This document shows, in pieces, positions 14,201 through 27,770 of a stretch of DNA of 64,000 nt (position 1 is the stretch's first letter; the number at the start of each line of letters is the position of its first letter). The DNA is from Phoebastria nigripes. Taxonomy: Eukaryota; Chordata; Aves; Procellariiformes; Diomedeidae. The notes beneath the pieces are model-generated. The model saw nothing but the letters and a program-made list of their open reading frames with translations, had not been told where the DNA came from and ran no database searches. A program made the position numbers and the translations under genes. The stretch is taken from positions 248,001-312,000 of the forward strand of contig JAYKAV010002662.1 in the NCBI GenBank assembly GCA_035582835.1, written 5' to 3'.

Positions 14201-17200
14201 CAGAGACCACCTCTATCCATCTCACAGTAGTCCCCTTATATAGCTCATCAGTTAGACTTTTCCTCTGTGGGATCCCATTTGCCAACATGCTGATGCGACC
14301 CAAAAGCAGCTTCTCCAGGACCAAGAGTTAATTCAATTGATCTGAGATATAAAGCAATGGGAGACAAATGTTAAAGTGAGGGGAAGTGAATGTACAAGGT
14401 TTTATTACCTACTCTTCTTTAAACCCATGCAAATTATGGTAGGTTGAGCTGGTGCTGTTGCTTCCCTTTGTGCAGACTCTTCTCTGTGATAGCTTGTGCC
14501 AGAGACACAGAGGTTATTGCCAGTACAGTCTTCCTCTATCTTCTTGGAGGAGCATTTCAGATGTCCTTGGCCTTCCTAAAGTTTTGGGCTTCAACTTGTT
14601 AACTCAGCCTATTGGCCAAAAACTTCCATCCTCCCAGGCTGTGACCTCCATTAATGTGCCATGGAGTCTCGCGGGAGCAGCAGTCAGGCACACTGACACA
14701 CGTGCCCATCAGANGTAACACAAGGCTGTCCTTTGCTTTTTCTGCCACCCCGGTGGAACAGCCACCAGCTTTGTGGCACACTGAAGCCTTTTTGGTAAAC
14801 AGTCCTTTAGGAGCACCTTGTGCATTTGGGATGTAATCTGCCCATGTGGTGGTAAATCCCAGTTAATTTTTCTACTGCTGATGTTCTTTGCAATTTTGCC
14901 CATCACCTTGCACCTGGCAGAGACATCTAGTTATTCTGCAGTGGTTATATAGTCCCATGACACCACCTAAATCTCAACCTGTTGCCAGTGCTTTCCAAAC
15001 AGCCCTTCAGTTGGGTTTTTCAGACCACAATGCAAGATTGAGATTAGACCAGTTTGAATACAATTTGTGTGCAGGACTCCATTATGCCGATCACNAATAC
15101 TCTGCTGAAGTGCTTGTACGTTAGACCTGCTTCACTTCCTTCAAGTATTCATCTTATTGTGCTATATTAAATGGGTCTGCATTTAAGAAACCTGCCTGAC
15201 AGCCTTTATTCTCCTTCATTATGTGTCTCAGCACACCTTGCATGCATGGTATTTCAGTGTAATGAAAAAGGTAAAATGTATAAAAACCTTCCTGAAAATA
15301 ATGAAACATCTTATTTTTCACAATGGCAATAAGTAACTTAAACAAATTGCTACTTACAAATTGATTTTAAACATTCTTTTACTTTTTTCAGTGTTTATTT
15401 GTGGCATATATTTGAGTCAAAAAGCTCCCAGAAGAAATGGCCTGGTGTGCTGAACAATTTAACTAACAATATTCAAAATTCAGCCCAGCCTTGCTGTGGT
15501 GGATTGCCGTCGCATTTAATCACCTGGCCCCATGCAAAACAGCTGTTTGGATGTTTTGTTTTAGTGAAAGCTTGTTCCCACATCCAGCGTTCCCCAGACT
15601 GAGGAGCAGTGGTCCCCGCAAGCAGGACTTATGCCATCCTTGTGAGCAACCTGCAGTCTTAGTGCTCACCAACCACGGACATGAGCCAAGGGCTCTCTCT
15701 GGTGTTGAGGTTTGCAGGAAAGCCACCGTCCCTTTGGAAAAAAAAGATCCAAGCAGCCTCAGACACCTAAACCAATCTCCTTATGCTTCTTTTAGAGTGA
15801 GTGGGCAGAAGAAATCTTTAGAGCAATATTTATCTGACCTGGTTTAGACATCTACTTTAAAATAAGCTGAGATATACTTGCGGCCAAGGGGAGAGCATGT
15901 AACTGTGTATTTGTGCTCATTGCAATTTCCTGTCAGCCATCTGGTGAGCCATCTCACCACAGAGGAGACTGTTGGGGAGGCTGGTCCAGCCCAGACTTGA
16001 GGTCCCTCGAACATGAGCACTCCACTACCAGCTAGGAATGGGTGAGAAGAAGCAGTGGACAATGCCTTTTCTCCATTGCTGGGACTGGAAACCATGGGAA
16101 GACTGCTTCTGGGACACCATGTACCTGGGATGAGGACTACAGTGAATAAAGCGAAATTCTGAGGGAGGAACTGGGGTGGGTAGGTCTGGGAAAGAGCAGA
16201 ATACCTACAGCATGGGTTGGTCAGGGAATGAGCAGAATATCTGCAGCAAGGCTGAGCAGGGCTTCCTAGGGCTTTGGGGTTAGTCCTCTTACCTGCAATT
16301 TCCAGATATACCCTGCCTATTCTGGGTTTATCCGACCACAGCATGGGCTCTGGTATAGAGAAAGATTTGCCCACGGGCACATGAGTGACACCAGAAAGCG
16401 CAGTCACGTCACTGCGATATCTGGATCGGGATGGGAGTCCAGGGGAGCCCTTGCTTACCCTGCCTGGGGCCAGACCAGGAGCTGCCTGACCGAGGGGGAG
16501 CTCTGGGAGACCTGGGAAAATGCCAAACGAGAGGCAGCAAGAGTCCCTGGACACGCAGATTCATGACCAGCCCCTAGACTCCATTGCTTGGGAAGCCCAG
16601 GAGGACTAGCTCAGAGGCACTGCTTCCTTAGAGATGCCTATATTTAGTCAGATGAATTTCTGTTTAAGAGCAGAGAGTTGTCACTAGCTGAGCTGAAAGC
16701 AAAACAGATGCTCAGCCCAGCCAGGAGGCCATTACGCTGTGATTATTATTACCGTATGCTTAATTTCCAGCTCTCTAGTCCTTGTCAGTGATGGATGCTG
16801 TGACAAAAAAGTCCTCAATCCTGCAGATAACTGAAAGCATACAGAAACGTAATTCTCTTTCTTTATTCTAGTAAATCTCTATTGTTCAGGTAAACCATCT
16901 GGTCATTATCACATATCCACACTTAGGCCCTGGAGGCTTAAACCCAAGTTAGGATAATCCACTGCTGAGCTGACAATGAGGGGTGACGTGGTAAAATTAA
17001 TTTTTTTTACAGTTAGAGGTATTAAAAAACCATTCAGTGAAATGAAGTTGTTGTTATCACAAATAAATTACAGTTCAGCAGGAAAGAATTGTATTGAAAA
17101 CTGATTGGCTGTAAAATTAATAACGTTTTGGGCAATGTGCCTGCTCCTGGCACTTCAGGGAAGTGTCAGGCTGTGGCAGTGATCACACCAGTCCCAGATA

Positions 17201-18844
17201 GTTCTCCACATCTCACCTTCTAGGAGTGATGTGTTAAGTCTTGCTCCTGGGTATCTGGCATGGATCCCCATATATTGTGGAAGAAAAAGGCACAGTGCTT
17301 GTGTGCTGTCTGGGCAGATCTCTACAGGGGACATTTGCCCATGTGGATGGCTGGCAGAGTGCCCTTGTGCTTNTTCTNTTCTCAAAACAGGGAGAAGTAG
17401 ACNNTGTGCCTATTTCCACATCGACTGTTTCTATTTTAATGTGTGGGTGTATGACAGGAGGAGAGGAGTATTTTGATCACCCAAAGGTGAAATTTACCTT
17501 GAGAGTCTGGTATTTCAGTTGTAGTGATGTCTCTGAAACAGTTGCCAATAATTTGAACAGTAGTGGCTACATCTCCCTTATGCCAACAAGTGCCCTTATA
17601 TAAACAATTACAGCAGCAAATTAGAGCCAGTACAGCTTTCTTCACTTGGAGAACTGGGAGAAGCTATCTCAGATCCTGTCTGTTGGTATACAATGTGTCT
17701 TCCTCCAAGGAAGAGCCAGTTTTCTTATATAGACCCTAGTCTCTTTGGAAAAACTCATGCATGAATTATTAGTGGAAGAGCCATGTACATCTTATTTGCT
17801 GAAAAGTCGGTCATACTCAGAGCTGTGCCTCTGTCATATCTGTGCATAGACAAAAGTTGTTTATGGTTGACGTTGGACCTGATTGCTTGAGGACAGCTTG
17901 TCACTATGTCTTCCTTGTGCTCTAGATAGGGAACCTGTAGTATTTGGTATGCTTCAATGAGATGATAAAAGCCAAGTGTGTTGCGTGTGCTCAGGTTTTT
18001 TTGTTTCCCTGTTCCATCAGCATGTGCCTATTTAGGATAATGTTTTAGGATAGGGTTTTTACAAGAAAATTTCTTTTCATTATGAACTCCTATTTCCCAG
18101 CACTGAGAATGGCTGTGGGGTCAGCCACGGACAGTAGTCTTGTTAGGAGGGGATGGAGACAACCAATATCCTGCCCCGGATTCAACATTGATAGGTTATC
18201 TCAAAAAATTGTTTGCTTCCAGTCTCTCTCTCTCTCTGTCAGCTTTTTCTTGCTGCCCATCCCATTAAGCAGGAGTGATTTCAACAAAAAGTCCCCAGTG
18301 GACTCCTGATGTCAGAAAATCCTGTTACTAATCTGGATTGCATAGATATAGCAGATAGATACCATGGTTATAGCCTCATTAAAATTGCGTAGAGAATGAA
18401 TGGGTTCTAACGAGACCCTTTGGAATACATGTAACTGTGNCAGTTGATTGTCTTTCAGCAAATATCAAGCCATAAAAATGTCATTGAAGGTTATCTATAT
18501 TCAAGAAAGAAACANTAAGTACCTTCTGAGTTCACAAATCCTGTCCTTCACGATAAAGTCTTATCTGTAGTGATCACTCATTTTTNAAGTTGTCCAGATT
18601 TAAAGTTGACTTGAAGTTATTGCTTGTTTCTTTCAGTCTCAGAACCAACTGCAACTGCAACTTTAAAAATGTCTTTGCAAAGTATCGTTCCCAAAAGGCA
18701 ATTAAACTAAAGCTCAGTGAGATATGATGAAATAAAAAATAATTAGAACATGCATGTTCCAAAAAAAGAGTTTTCTAGCAAAAATGNGTCTGTCTTTAAA
18801 TTCAGATGTGCTGCAGCAATAGAGATGAGCTGTTTAACTCCACT

Positions 18845-18870
18845 TGTGATATTCTGATGAGAATATCACA
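18845..18870. repeat. Perfect 11-bp inverted repeat, 4-nt loop
   Basis: TGTGATATTCT and AGAATATCACA are exact reverse complements around GATG. The stem stops after at most one wobble pair, so it is too short for a microRNA hairpin. It lies in AT-rich non-coding DNA with no transposon signature nearby. Function unknown. Confidence 0.6.
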
Positions 18871-21800
18871 GTGTGAGATAGTAACATGTGATAATAGGTA
18901 GGTGGTAGCTGATCATGTATTCTGGAAAGTCCATCTCCTTAACCTGCCTCCGTAGTCAGTAGAGCAGGAGGCAGCTTCTGTGGGGCACCAGCTTTGAACT
19001 ATCTGTTGGGGCAACTCCTCTTCCTTCACTGGCACTTGAGGGAGTCTGGGGAGAGGAGTCTTGGGTCTTACACATCAAATATAAATGATGGAGCAGGCAT
19101 AATGGTTCCCAAGCCACTCCAGGAAAACCCCACTCATAGGACATTTCTTCTTCATAGATTTCAATGTGGATCTGGGATTCTAGAGAGGCACCTGGGCCAC
19201 CTCACCCAGCTGAGCTAGGAGTGGACTCTGAGTCTGTGAGTCCTTGCCTAGCGTGTTATCCACTGAGATGGACCTCCCTCATTAAACCCATGACACCAAA
19301 TGATACAGGGTCTAAGTCTGTTCCCTACTACTTATTTCAGTATTGCAGGGTAGCCTATAAGTCCAGGTTATATATCAGATTTACAACAACATCTGGAGCT
19401 GATGTGCATCTTCTCAACTTTTAGAAGGACACAGCCTTCCATGGCTCCAGTTGTGTGTAAGAACTGTAAGAAAACCAAAACTGAACAGGCTTTCCAAATA
19501 CTTTATAAATATACATGTATCCTCAAGCTGACATGTTGTGTGTGGTGAATGTGCATATGCTGTGTGTGACTAGACATACAAATTTTTAAGCTGTTGATGC
19601 CATTACATAAAATCCAATCCAGACTATTTTAGGTGCTGACAGCATGGGCGATGTGTTTTTCCCGCAGCCTGCTGATTTTAGGTCCAGCCTTCTCAGCAGG
19701 CACCTTTTTTCTTGAAAAGGTAATAAATGTGAACTTATGAGAGTGCACACACGTCTAAGAGGTAAGGAAGGAAGACAGCATGATGCATCACCTTGAATGG
19801 GTTAGTCTGGATTATATTCTTGAGGACACTGGTGTTTTCTCGATGTCATTTCAGGCTCACNGTAATTGCAGATTCAAGCAGCTCTGAAGGAGACTAGAGT
19901 GAGGATCTGCCTTTGGATGGGGCATGCATCTGCACGGCAATGGAAAATTACCTCAGCAAAATGTGTTGTCACTGAGCAGCAGGGTGTTGATGTCAAAATA
20001 GAGCTAATTGCTGTCCCAGCTCACTTACATCAGCTGCGTGCTCACCTCCCTCCTGGCGTTTTCCTTCTCCCTGTACCAGCACCAAGGCGGAGGAATGAAT
20101 CTTTCCAACGCATCATTACGGCTGCAGTGGGGCTGGGAACGGCACGCACCAGTGATGTGGCAGAAGTGGTGACTGTCGGGGCTGACATCACACCATTGTT
20201 GTCANGACATATTGTTCCCTGCTTCATGTGCACTGAGGTCTGTGAAATCCCCGGCGCTGTTCCTCCCAAGAGGTGGCTGTTTCAGTGGGACCAGAGGGAT
20301 TCATGCAAGGAGCGTGAAGTCCTTTGGGACCACTTAACAGCAAAGGGTGGTGAAAATAGCAATGACTAATATGTCTGTTTCAGTACTGTCACCATTTATT
20401 TTGCATGTGTTACCTGGTCCCTAGAGTGTTACACATTTATAGCCAGAGGCAAGACTGGCTGTTGGCAGAGGCAGGGAATAAAATACCATAGACTGCTGTG
20501 CTTTCAGCAGTGTGCTTAGATTGCTCATTTGTATAGGGCTGGTGCTAATGCCAGAGTCAGATCTAGATCTATTTGTGTGCTTCCCTGAAGTTAGCAGTTG
20601 GTGTGTCATCCCTTACTCAATCCCTAATTTTGCACAAAAACCAGACAGACCCTATGTCCTCCCAGTCCTGTCTGCTTTGCTCACTCTTTCTGGAGCTCTT
20701 TGCTCCTTTCGCTTTTGGGTTTATTGACTATGTAGTCTCTCAGATCTCAACCCCCGGAGTTTAGGGCTCTGACCACTGTCTCGTGCTTCCCTCTAGATAT
20801 GCCATGGCTCACGCTTTGCCTTTCAGCTTATGGGACTGTAGCCCGTGTGTCTTCTGCATGCTCCCATCCACGCTCAGTGGTTTTTGGTTTTTTCCCTACC
20901 TTATCCTTGATATAAAAACATCTAGTGATTAAAGGACCCCAATTTCAGCCTGTGAAGTGATCAGACTGCTAGCTCTGAAGTTACATTGGTTCAGTTCCCC
21001 TCGCATGAGAAATCTTAGCATCTTTGTGGGAGGGCTTTGGTACATGTATCTGCACACATGTGTATTGTATATAATGTGTATATTGTTCATCACACATGAG
21101 TTGGCATGAGGGGAGAATAGGGAGGCTCCAGAGCTGACAGATTATCATGGAGAAGAGGCATAGTGAGACAGGTGTTGGGACCCACACTCAAGTCCTCTAA
21201 AATCAAAAGAACTGCAAAAAAAATGTGCAATTACCCTAATTATTCCTATATTCAGAACTATATTTGTAGAGAGGAAAGGATCGAGCTGTGACAGCAGCAG
21301 GGCTGTAGTCAAATATGCTGTCCTGGGTTCCTGAACTAGCGCAGCGTATCTTGGGTTTGGCTATCCTTGGTTTTCTCTGTCTCTACAGGCTGCCTGGAAG
21401 TGTTAAAGTGGGCAGGTAGTGAAAAATATTTCCTGTGACCAGCAGCAAACCACGCAGCAAGAGGAAACACTGAAAAAAAATTCTGCCTGGTGTTATGACC
21501 TGGATGGACACAACCATGATAGATGGTTTCTGTCTGAGAACCTCAGCAAGCAGGTCAGTGTCCTGTCTACGTGCTGGAAATTTAGCTAACATCTCTCAGT
21601 CTCTGGCTTAGATCCATGTATCCTGTTGCTGCTTGCACCTAAACTGCATCCATATGTACTGAACAGTGATGGGAGGATCCCAGGCTCTTTGGTGGAGATG
21701 CTTTACATGAGCTGGGCCACGCTTCTTGGCATGCCATTTATTTTTCTTTGTTGACTTTATAAAATCTGTTCATTTCTCACAGGGAATTTGTATTGGGTTA

Positions 21801-24046
21801 TTTGTATTTAGGATGCTGTCCTTAGGCTGGAAACGCCCTTTTGAGCAGGAATACTGTACAGCCTTTTCCATCTGTACTGTGTTCAGTGTGGAGGCTGAGC
21901 TCATATGTTACACTGAATTAAAAGCAAGATCCTCCTTATAGCTATATCATCGCTGTCTCGCTGCCTCATAGCAGGTGAGAGGGAAACACACCGCGGGCAG
22001 CTTGTGGTCTGACTGAGACCGTCTGTGTGACTGCTGACACATAATTTAGGCACTTTTTCACTGTTCCCAAGTTATGTTGCAAGAAGAGACATCAGAAGAT
22101 GTTGAGGAACTCTAATACCGCACAGTGTCAGGGGCTCTACAAGCATGTGCTGTCTGGGCAAGAGATTTGCATCTCCCATGCTGTAGGTTTATTATAAAAG
22201 GTACCTTCACGGCTTCTTGAAATGCCCTGTCCTCTCCATGGGCCAGTTATTTTTAATGAACTGTCATCATTTGGCACAGCAAGCAAATCGAGGATTAATA
22301 AAAACCTGGTGCACAGGCTGATTTGAAGAACTCTGTTAAACGTCAAACATCAGGAATAGGCAATATGAAATAGAGTCACTACCAGGGTGGGCTGCTTTCA
22401 AGCACAAAGCCAAGCATGAAATGCTGAGTTGGCTGTACTTTTTGTGTTTAAAATACAGCTTTTAAAACCTTTCTACCTCAGAGGCCCTTTTCCCCTCCAA
22501 TATCCTTCTCGGGATAAGGGATACAGTCACATTCTTAAAATGCTGTTAGTGACAGATGGAGCGGTGGAGGTGTTTCTGGCAACCTTACAACTGACAAATG
22601 CCTGGAGAATATATACAGTACCTTGCTGCTGGCCCTTATGGTAATTCTTCTTCCCCTTTCATGGAAGCAAATGGTGGGCAAATGACAGTCTGTCTGGTTG
22701 CATAAGCACTGATCTGCAGAGCCTTTCCGCAGCAATATATGCAGGACTACAAATTTAAGATCTCCATCCTGCAAGCTGCTCAGAGCCCTGCCAGCATGAG
22801 GAGTGGAAGGAGTTCGGTCTTGTTGTATGTTTAGGACAGACACCAGATTGGTGACATAGCTGGTGTCTGCACAGGTTTTACTAGCTTTTCAGACTCATGT
22901 CAAGAAAGCTCTTCCAGTGCCCCTGGGGAGTCCGCGGTGTCAGTGACATTGTGTCACCCAGATAAATGCCAAACATTCACTTTCACCTTTTCAGAGCAAT
23001 AACAGCCTTACCCCAGGACATCTCTAGGGATTAATAACTGTCTAATTTGCAAGATAGCAGAAAAATCCATAAATTACTGATGGGACACACACAAGGTTGC
23101 ATAAAAAGACTTGGCCCTTCAGAACAACCAGGGAGGCAACTCTGTCCCACACCGTCTCCAAAGCCAATCCTCACTGACATCACCAGCTGTGCAGCCAGCA
23201 GTTGGGCAGGTGGAAGCACCTCTTCCAGGCTGAGCCTGCCACCTTGAGCAGAAGGAACACCATACTTCACTGGCTGAGGTCCCAGCTGCCTACCACCTAA
23301 CAGAGCCCAACACACCAACAGACTAGCCGAAAACCCACATAATTTTACATGCCTCAGGATGTGGCAAAGTGTACAGCTAACCATCAGCATATGCCTAAGT
23401 AGGCCCTGTAGCCATAGTAAAGTTTTGGTGACAGGAACAAATAAAAAACCATCTCGATTCTCCCATTCCATCATGACACAGCTAAAGCTGAGGTATGCAC
23501 TAATTGCAAAGAAAAAGTCATGCATGCTGACTCCCAGCTTTGGGAGGATTGGGGATAAAATTCCTTCTTCCATGTTGTGTAAATTGCTGCCTCAGGACAC
23601 TTTTCCATCAGTGTGTCTCAAAGGAGGAGGAGGTCCTAGGAAAAGAGAAGGAAGCAGCTTTCTATTTTGGCAACATCTGGTACCAGCGTGAACTTACGGT
23701 CATGGTCATAACACTTTATTAGTTGTGTTCAGATCAAGACTGCCCAGTGCTGTGTAAAGACAAAGGAAAGGAGCCCTCCTTCAAAGAGAGAGGCTAATGG
23801 ATGTCCGTCTCCTTGAGGAGCAGCTAAGCATGTTCTGGGATGTTCTCTCCGTAGCATTTTGCAGGCAGGAGTGAACTGTGCATATGTAGTCAGGACCTTG
23901 GTGTTGAACCTGAGTTAACCAGACTTCTCCTGGCTGTAGGTTGGAAGCCATACAGCCAAACCATTTTGTGTTGGGCCACAGCAGAGCTTTAGTGTTAGGT
24001 TGTGTGATCAATGGTTAATCACCATAAATGCAAAGGCCTGATAAAG

Positions 24047-24765
24047 AGCCAGACTAGCTGGCGAGTAGGATAAGAGGTCNGGAGCTGGGTGTGGGAGAGA
24101 CCGTGGCCTAGGGGCCAAATACTGGAGGGACCAGAGGGTCTGTGAGTTGGCTACTGGAGGGACTGTAGGTCTGAGCCAGCTACTGGAGAGACTGTTTGCG
24201 TGTGTGTCTGTATAGGTCTGACTACCAGCAGCTGGACTGGGGCTGCAGACCTCGGGGGCTTATAGGTCCAGGTGCCAGCAACAGGGGAGACTGGGATCCA
24301 GGGACCAGCTGCTGGATAGACTTAGTGTCTGAGCCCAGTTACTGGAGGAATCCACATTATGTGTATGTATTCCACTAACTAAATATATATATGAATATAT
24401 ATATTCCACTATTTGTGGAATATATTATATATATTGTATATATGTATATATTTGTGTATACATATTGCACTAACAGACTTCCATCCTGATTAGCAAGAGG
24501 ACGAACAAGGTGAGACCACTAGTGTTTATGGTGTTTGTGTGAGTGCTGTGTTTTCTGTCTGCGCTGACCTGTGTGACCAGCCATGTGTATATATATGTAT
24601 GTGTACATGTAGTATACATGTGTTTGTGTGTGTACCTGTGGGGAATACATACTCAGCCTCACTGCTGGCTGGACCTGGGGACATGAAGCTGCAGCAGCCT
24701 CACCTTTGCGGCTACTGGCTTTAGCAGCTCCCAGCAATCAGCACAGCAGCTCATGTCTTCCTGAA
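24047..24765 (+). mobile_element. Medium repeat copy A, LTR-like, with ~30-bp internal periodicity
   Basis: The segment begins 'agccagactagctgg' and contains several degenerate units of about 30 bp built on 'tactggaggga(c)' or 'tactggagagac', each followed by a 'gtctg..gagttgg' or 'gtctgagccag' type spacer. The same units in the same order and orientation occur in copy B at 46974-47270, so this is a dispersed repeat, not a local satellite. Downstream it runs through a TA-rich part and 'acttccatcctgattagcaa' to about 24765. Copy B carries a polyadenylation-signal-like segment upstream, which suggests, but does not prove, an endogenous retroviral LTR or its leader. No coding capacity is seen. 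Confidence 0.55.
24380..24465. repeat. TA-rich simple repeat with perfect 11-bp hairpin
   Basis: An AT/TA dinucleotide-rich tract lies inside repeat copy A. It contains a perfect inverted repeat, ATATATTCCAC at 24399-24409 and GTGGAATATAT at 24415-24425, around the loop TATTT. TG-rich alternating sequence follows near 24585-24635. Such tracts mutate quickly and are probably length-polymorphic. Confidence 0.75.
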
Positions 24766-27696
24766 AACCGCACATACAGTCTGGTCTCTGCAGAATGGCT
24801 TTTTGTTTGCTTATTATCTTTTTATTTAGATAACTCTTTTGTTTCTTGCTTTCATCCTCCCATCCCTGTGGTATTTGCCTTGCAGTGTCACTCTGTGCAC
24901 GAGGGATGGTTAGACCCAGTTCCCTTCTCATTCCTCCAGACAAATCCTGCTGGGCTGTCAATTCACAGGGTCTTTTCCTATAGTATTTTCTGCCTGCCAG
25001 GGTTAAAGGATCTAAGTTAGCACTGATAACTACTACTTTTGATATAAAGGCAGGCAGCCTGCCTTCGCTTGTACATGCTACTTATACCAAATTGCATAAA
25101 CTCAAAACCAAACTGACTTACAAGTTATGATGACAACGTAATCATGAGAACAAACTGCAACTTTAAAACCCTGTGATTTAAATCACCTGTAAGTAGGATT
25201 TGGATCTAATAGTCTTCCATTCAAGGCTGAACAGCTCAGTAATTGCAGCAGTACACAGAATACAATAAACCACCAGGGGAAAAAAAAGAGAAAAGCCTTA
25301 TTCAAGACAATAATGCCAGAAGTAATTACCATTGCAGCTCAGGCACTCCTAGGTGTTAGGCACTTTTGTAGCAACATAAGCTCTTCCCAGCTGACTGTGC
25401 TTAGCAGAGCTAAAATTGGAAAGAACGAAAACCAAACCAAAATAGGAATAGGAAGAAGTACCAACCCTCTTTATTCGATCCAAGCAGTAGAAACCGGTGG
25501 TTGAGGGAGAATAGCACATACTTTATGAATTGGTCTGGCTTTGGAAGGGTGTTCTCTGAATTGGTGTTTGAAGGCAAAGATGGTCAGTGTAGATTTAACT
25601 TCTCCAGTGCAAGAATGAAGTGACCAATCTCGCTGTAACATGATGGTCTCTGCTTTGCCTTGCATTTCTGCACACACATTTCTGGTGCTTAGTTAGTTCA
25701 GAGATCATTTTACAGCATGGCTTCTTTTCTCTTGGATTGGACGTATTCTCCACATATTGCTACTCCAGTGGTCCACAAATGAAAGTGATATAAGATTTAG
25801 TAGTGAGTCTTTTTTGCAGGACATAAGCTAACGTTTTCTCCTGAGTTGAGTTCTGTACAGGTAGAGTTNGGTCCTGCTTCTACTGAAGCTGAAGACACTT
25901 TCCCAGTTTTCCTTCAGTGACATCAATCTTTGTGTGGTTTTGTTCACACTATGGTCACTTTAGTTACATCGGAGATGTTATATTTCAAGAAGCAGCCTCT
26001 TGCTTGGGGCATAAACTTAAAACTGGCTTTCCACAGTACTTACGGCAAAAAATGCTTTAGGCTGTGCATGAAAATGTTAATACTTCCGATTTCCTAGATT
26101 GCTAAGAAAGGATGCACTAGGTCATACAGACTGATCTGCTGAATGTCGTGTTGCGTGTCCTCTAAGCCCAACACCAAGGGTAAAACTGAAACATTTCAGT
26201 CCCCAGGAGAGAGATAGACATTATTTATGTAGTATATGACAAGAGGAAAGACTTCAGTACAGCCAGGTCTGAAGAGGAGAGATTAAATGACAGGCCCAGG
26301 TTATTCCACCAGGTGAGTAATCTTCTGATAATAAGCATGGATAAAAACACACTAAAAGAGAAGCTGTCTTATGGGGAAAAAGAGTGGATGTTTCCAGTAC
26401 CAGGGCACAGCAGAAAACAGTATTAACAGATTAAGGATATGCAACAGAGAAGCATGAAAATGAGGACAGGGCAGTTGTTTTGATATTCAAGGATGACATA
26501 GGTACAGCAACAGAGAAAAGCCTAACAGAGGAGAGCTGACAGAAACACAGGACCGGGAAAAGAGAAGCTTAGCAGCAGCATTTGAAATCTGGAATCAATG
26601 AAATGTAGCGATGGCCGTGACCACTCTCTGTCCTGTCATCCACCCCTGCATACAGAGGCAGGACCAAATACATCAAGAGCATCCCCGATATGTTTGCCCA
26701 ACCGTGAAGGAACTCCCGGCCTCCTCAGTGCCATTAATCACTTGAAAGCTTTCCTCTGAGTCCAATTGAAATGTTCACATGGCATTTTCCTTCCATTTTT
26801 TAGTTCAGTGAATTTGCCTTCCCCCTCTCTAATGTAGCAAAGGGTTTCACATTGACAGACGGGTCAGAAAAATGCCAAACACACCAGCCCAAATGTATTT
26901 GAAATGGTTTGGTTCCACTCAAACTTGTTCAGATATGTTGAAATTGCAGACTTTGTCATCATCTGCAACCAGGTAAATTCAATGTATTTTGGGGGTCCGG
27001 AATGAAAGTGGTATTTCAGCTGAGTCTCTAAACAAACTCAGCCTCTTAAGGTTGTGCGTCCATCTGTCCACATGTCTGCCAGTCTTCCTTCCAATAATCG
27101 TTTAATATAAAGAAACTAAGTTTGAGAGAGCATTTGGAAGTTTAATAGAGTATTTCTTTCAAGTGTTGTGAAAATCATCACCTGGCTGAGTGTAAGAAAC
27201 CCAAATTAACGGTCACTAAGAAAAAAGCAGGGACTGCTCAGCTTTATACTTTATTTTCAGTGATTGTGGCTTTACAGTTGGCATGTGTGTAACTCCAGAT
27301 CAGCCAGAGTATTTGCAGTCTTGGGGCTGGTGGGGAGGACTGGGGCAGCTGGCTTGGTTGTGGTGGGTTGTGGTGGGATGGTGTAAGAGAAACAAGCCCC
27401 ACGTCTGAAGGAACTTGGGCTTCACAGATACCACTTCTTGATTTTCATTCTCAGGACATCTGCCCGTCAGAGAGGCATGTGGCTGCCGGAGGAATAAATC
27501 TACTTTGAAAGGCAGAAGAACAGTGTGGCAACATTTGGAAATAATTATGCTGATTTCAAGAGGCAGAAACAGCTCCTTCGCACCCTAGGACTACTCAAGT
27601 TTCTGAGAAGACAGTGAGCAGAGGTTTGGCAGGATCCCCCGACAGTGATGTGAGGGTACTTTGAACGCTGTGCAATGCACATCCTTGGGCAAGTGA

Positions 27697-27770
27697 TACA
27701 GAGAAACTGATGCGGGAGGGGAAAGGCTTACACAGGTTGCCAAGCTGAAAGTCAAGCCTGATATTTGAAA
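27697..27770 (+). mobile_element. Possible MIR-like SINE remnant (weak)
   Basis: The stretch 'agagaaactgatgcgg' followed by 'cacaggttgccaagctgaaagt' resembles the 'gagaaactgaggc ... aggtcacacagc' core of MIR/CORE-SINEs, which are ancient in amniotes. Divergence is high and the match is short, so chance similarity is possible. Confidence 0.3.

Larger units (their letters stand above)
4166..24046. other. Long gene-free stretch, mostly unique
   Basis: About 20 kb without any coding region I can support. The longest frames (236 codons, minus strand, 15844-16554; 180 codons, minus, 23031-23573; 167 codons, plus, 19866-20369) have no known motifs and lie in locally GC-richer DNA where long frames arise by chance. 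Small features seen: an AAAC simple repeat near 8900-8920, a T run at 12482-12493, a CT repeat near 18223-18238, and short perfect hairpins at 11221-11240 and 18845-18870. Small exons without recognisable motifs cannot be excluded. Confidence 0.55.

Noticed and set aside
15844..16554. 236-codon minus-strand frame as a gene
   Set aside because: No domain, signal peptide or family similarity recognised; length is within chance expectation for this amount of sequence, and there is no exon structure.
19866..20369. 167-codon plus-strand frame as a gene
   Set aside because: No known motif; its start rests on a region with an ambiguous base at 19861 and the frame crosses another n.
23031..23573. 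180-codon minus-strand frame as a gene or retroviral fragment
   Set aside because: Hydrophobic patches only; no retroviral or cellular family motif found.
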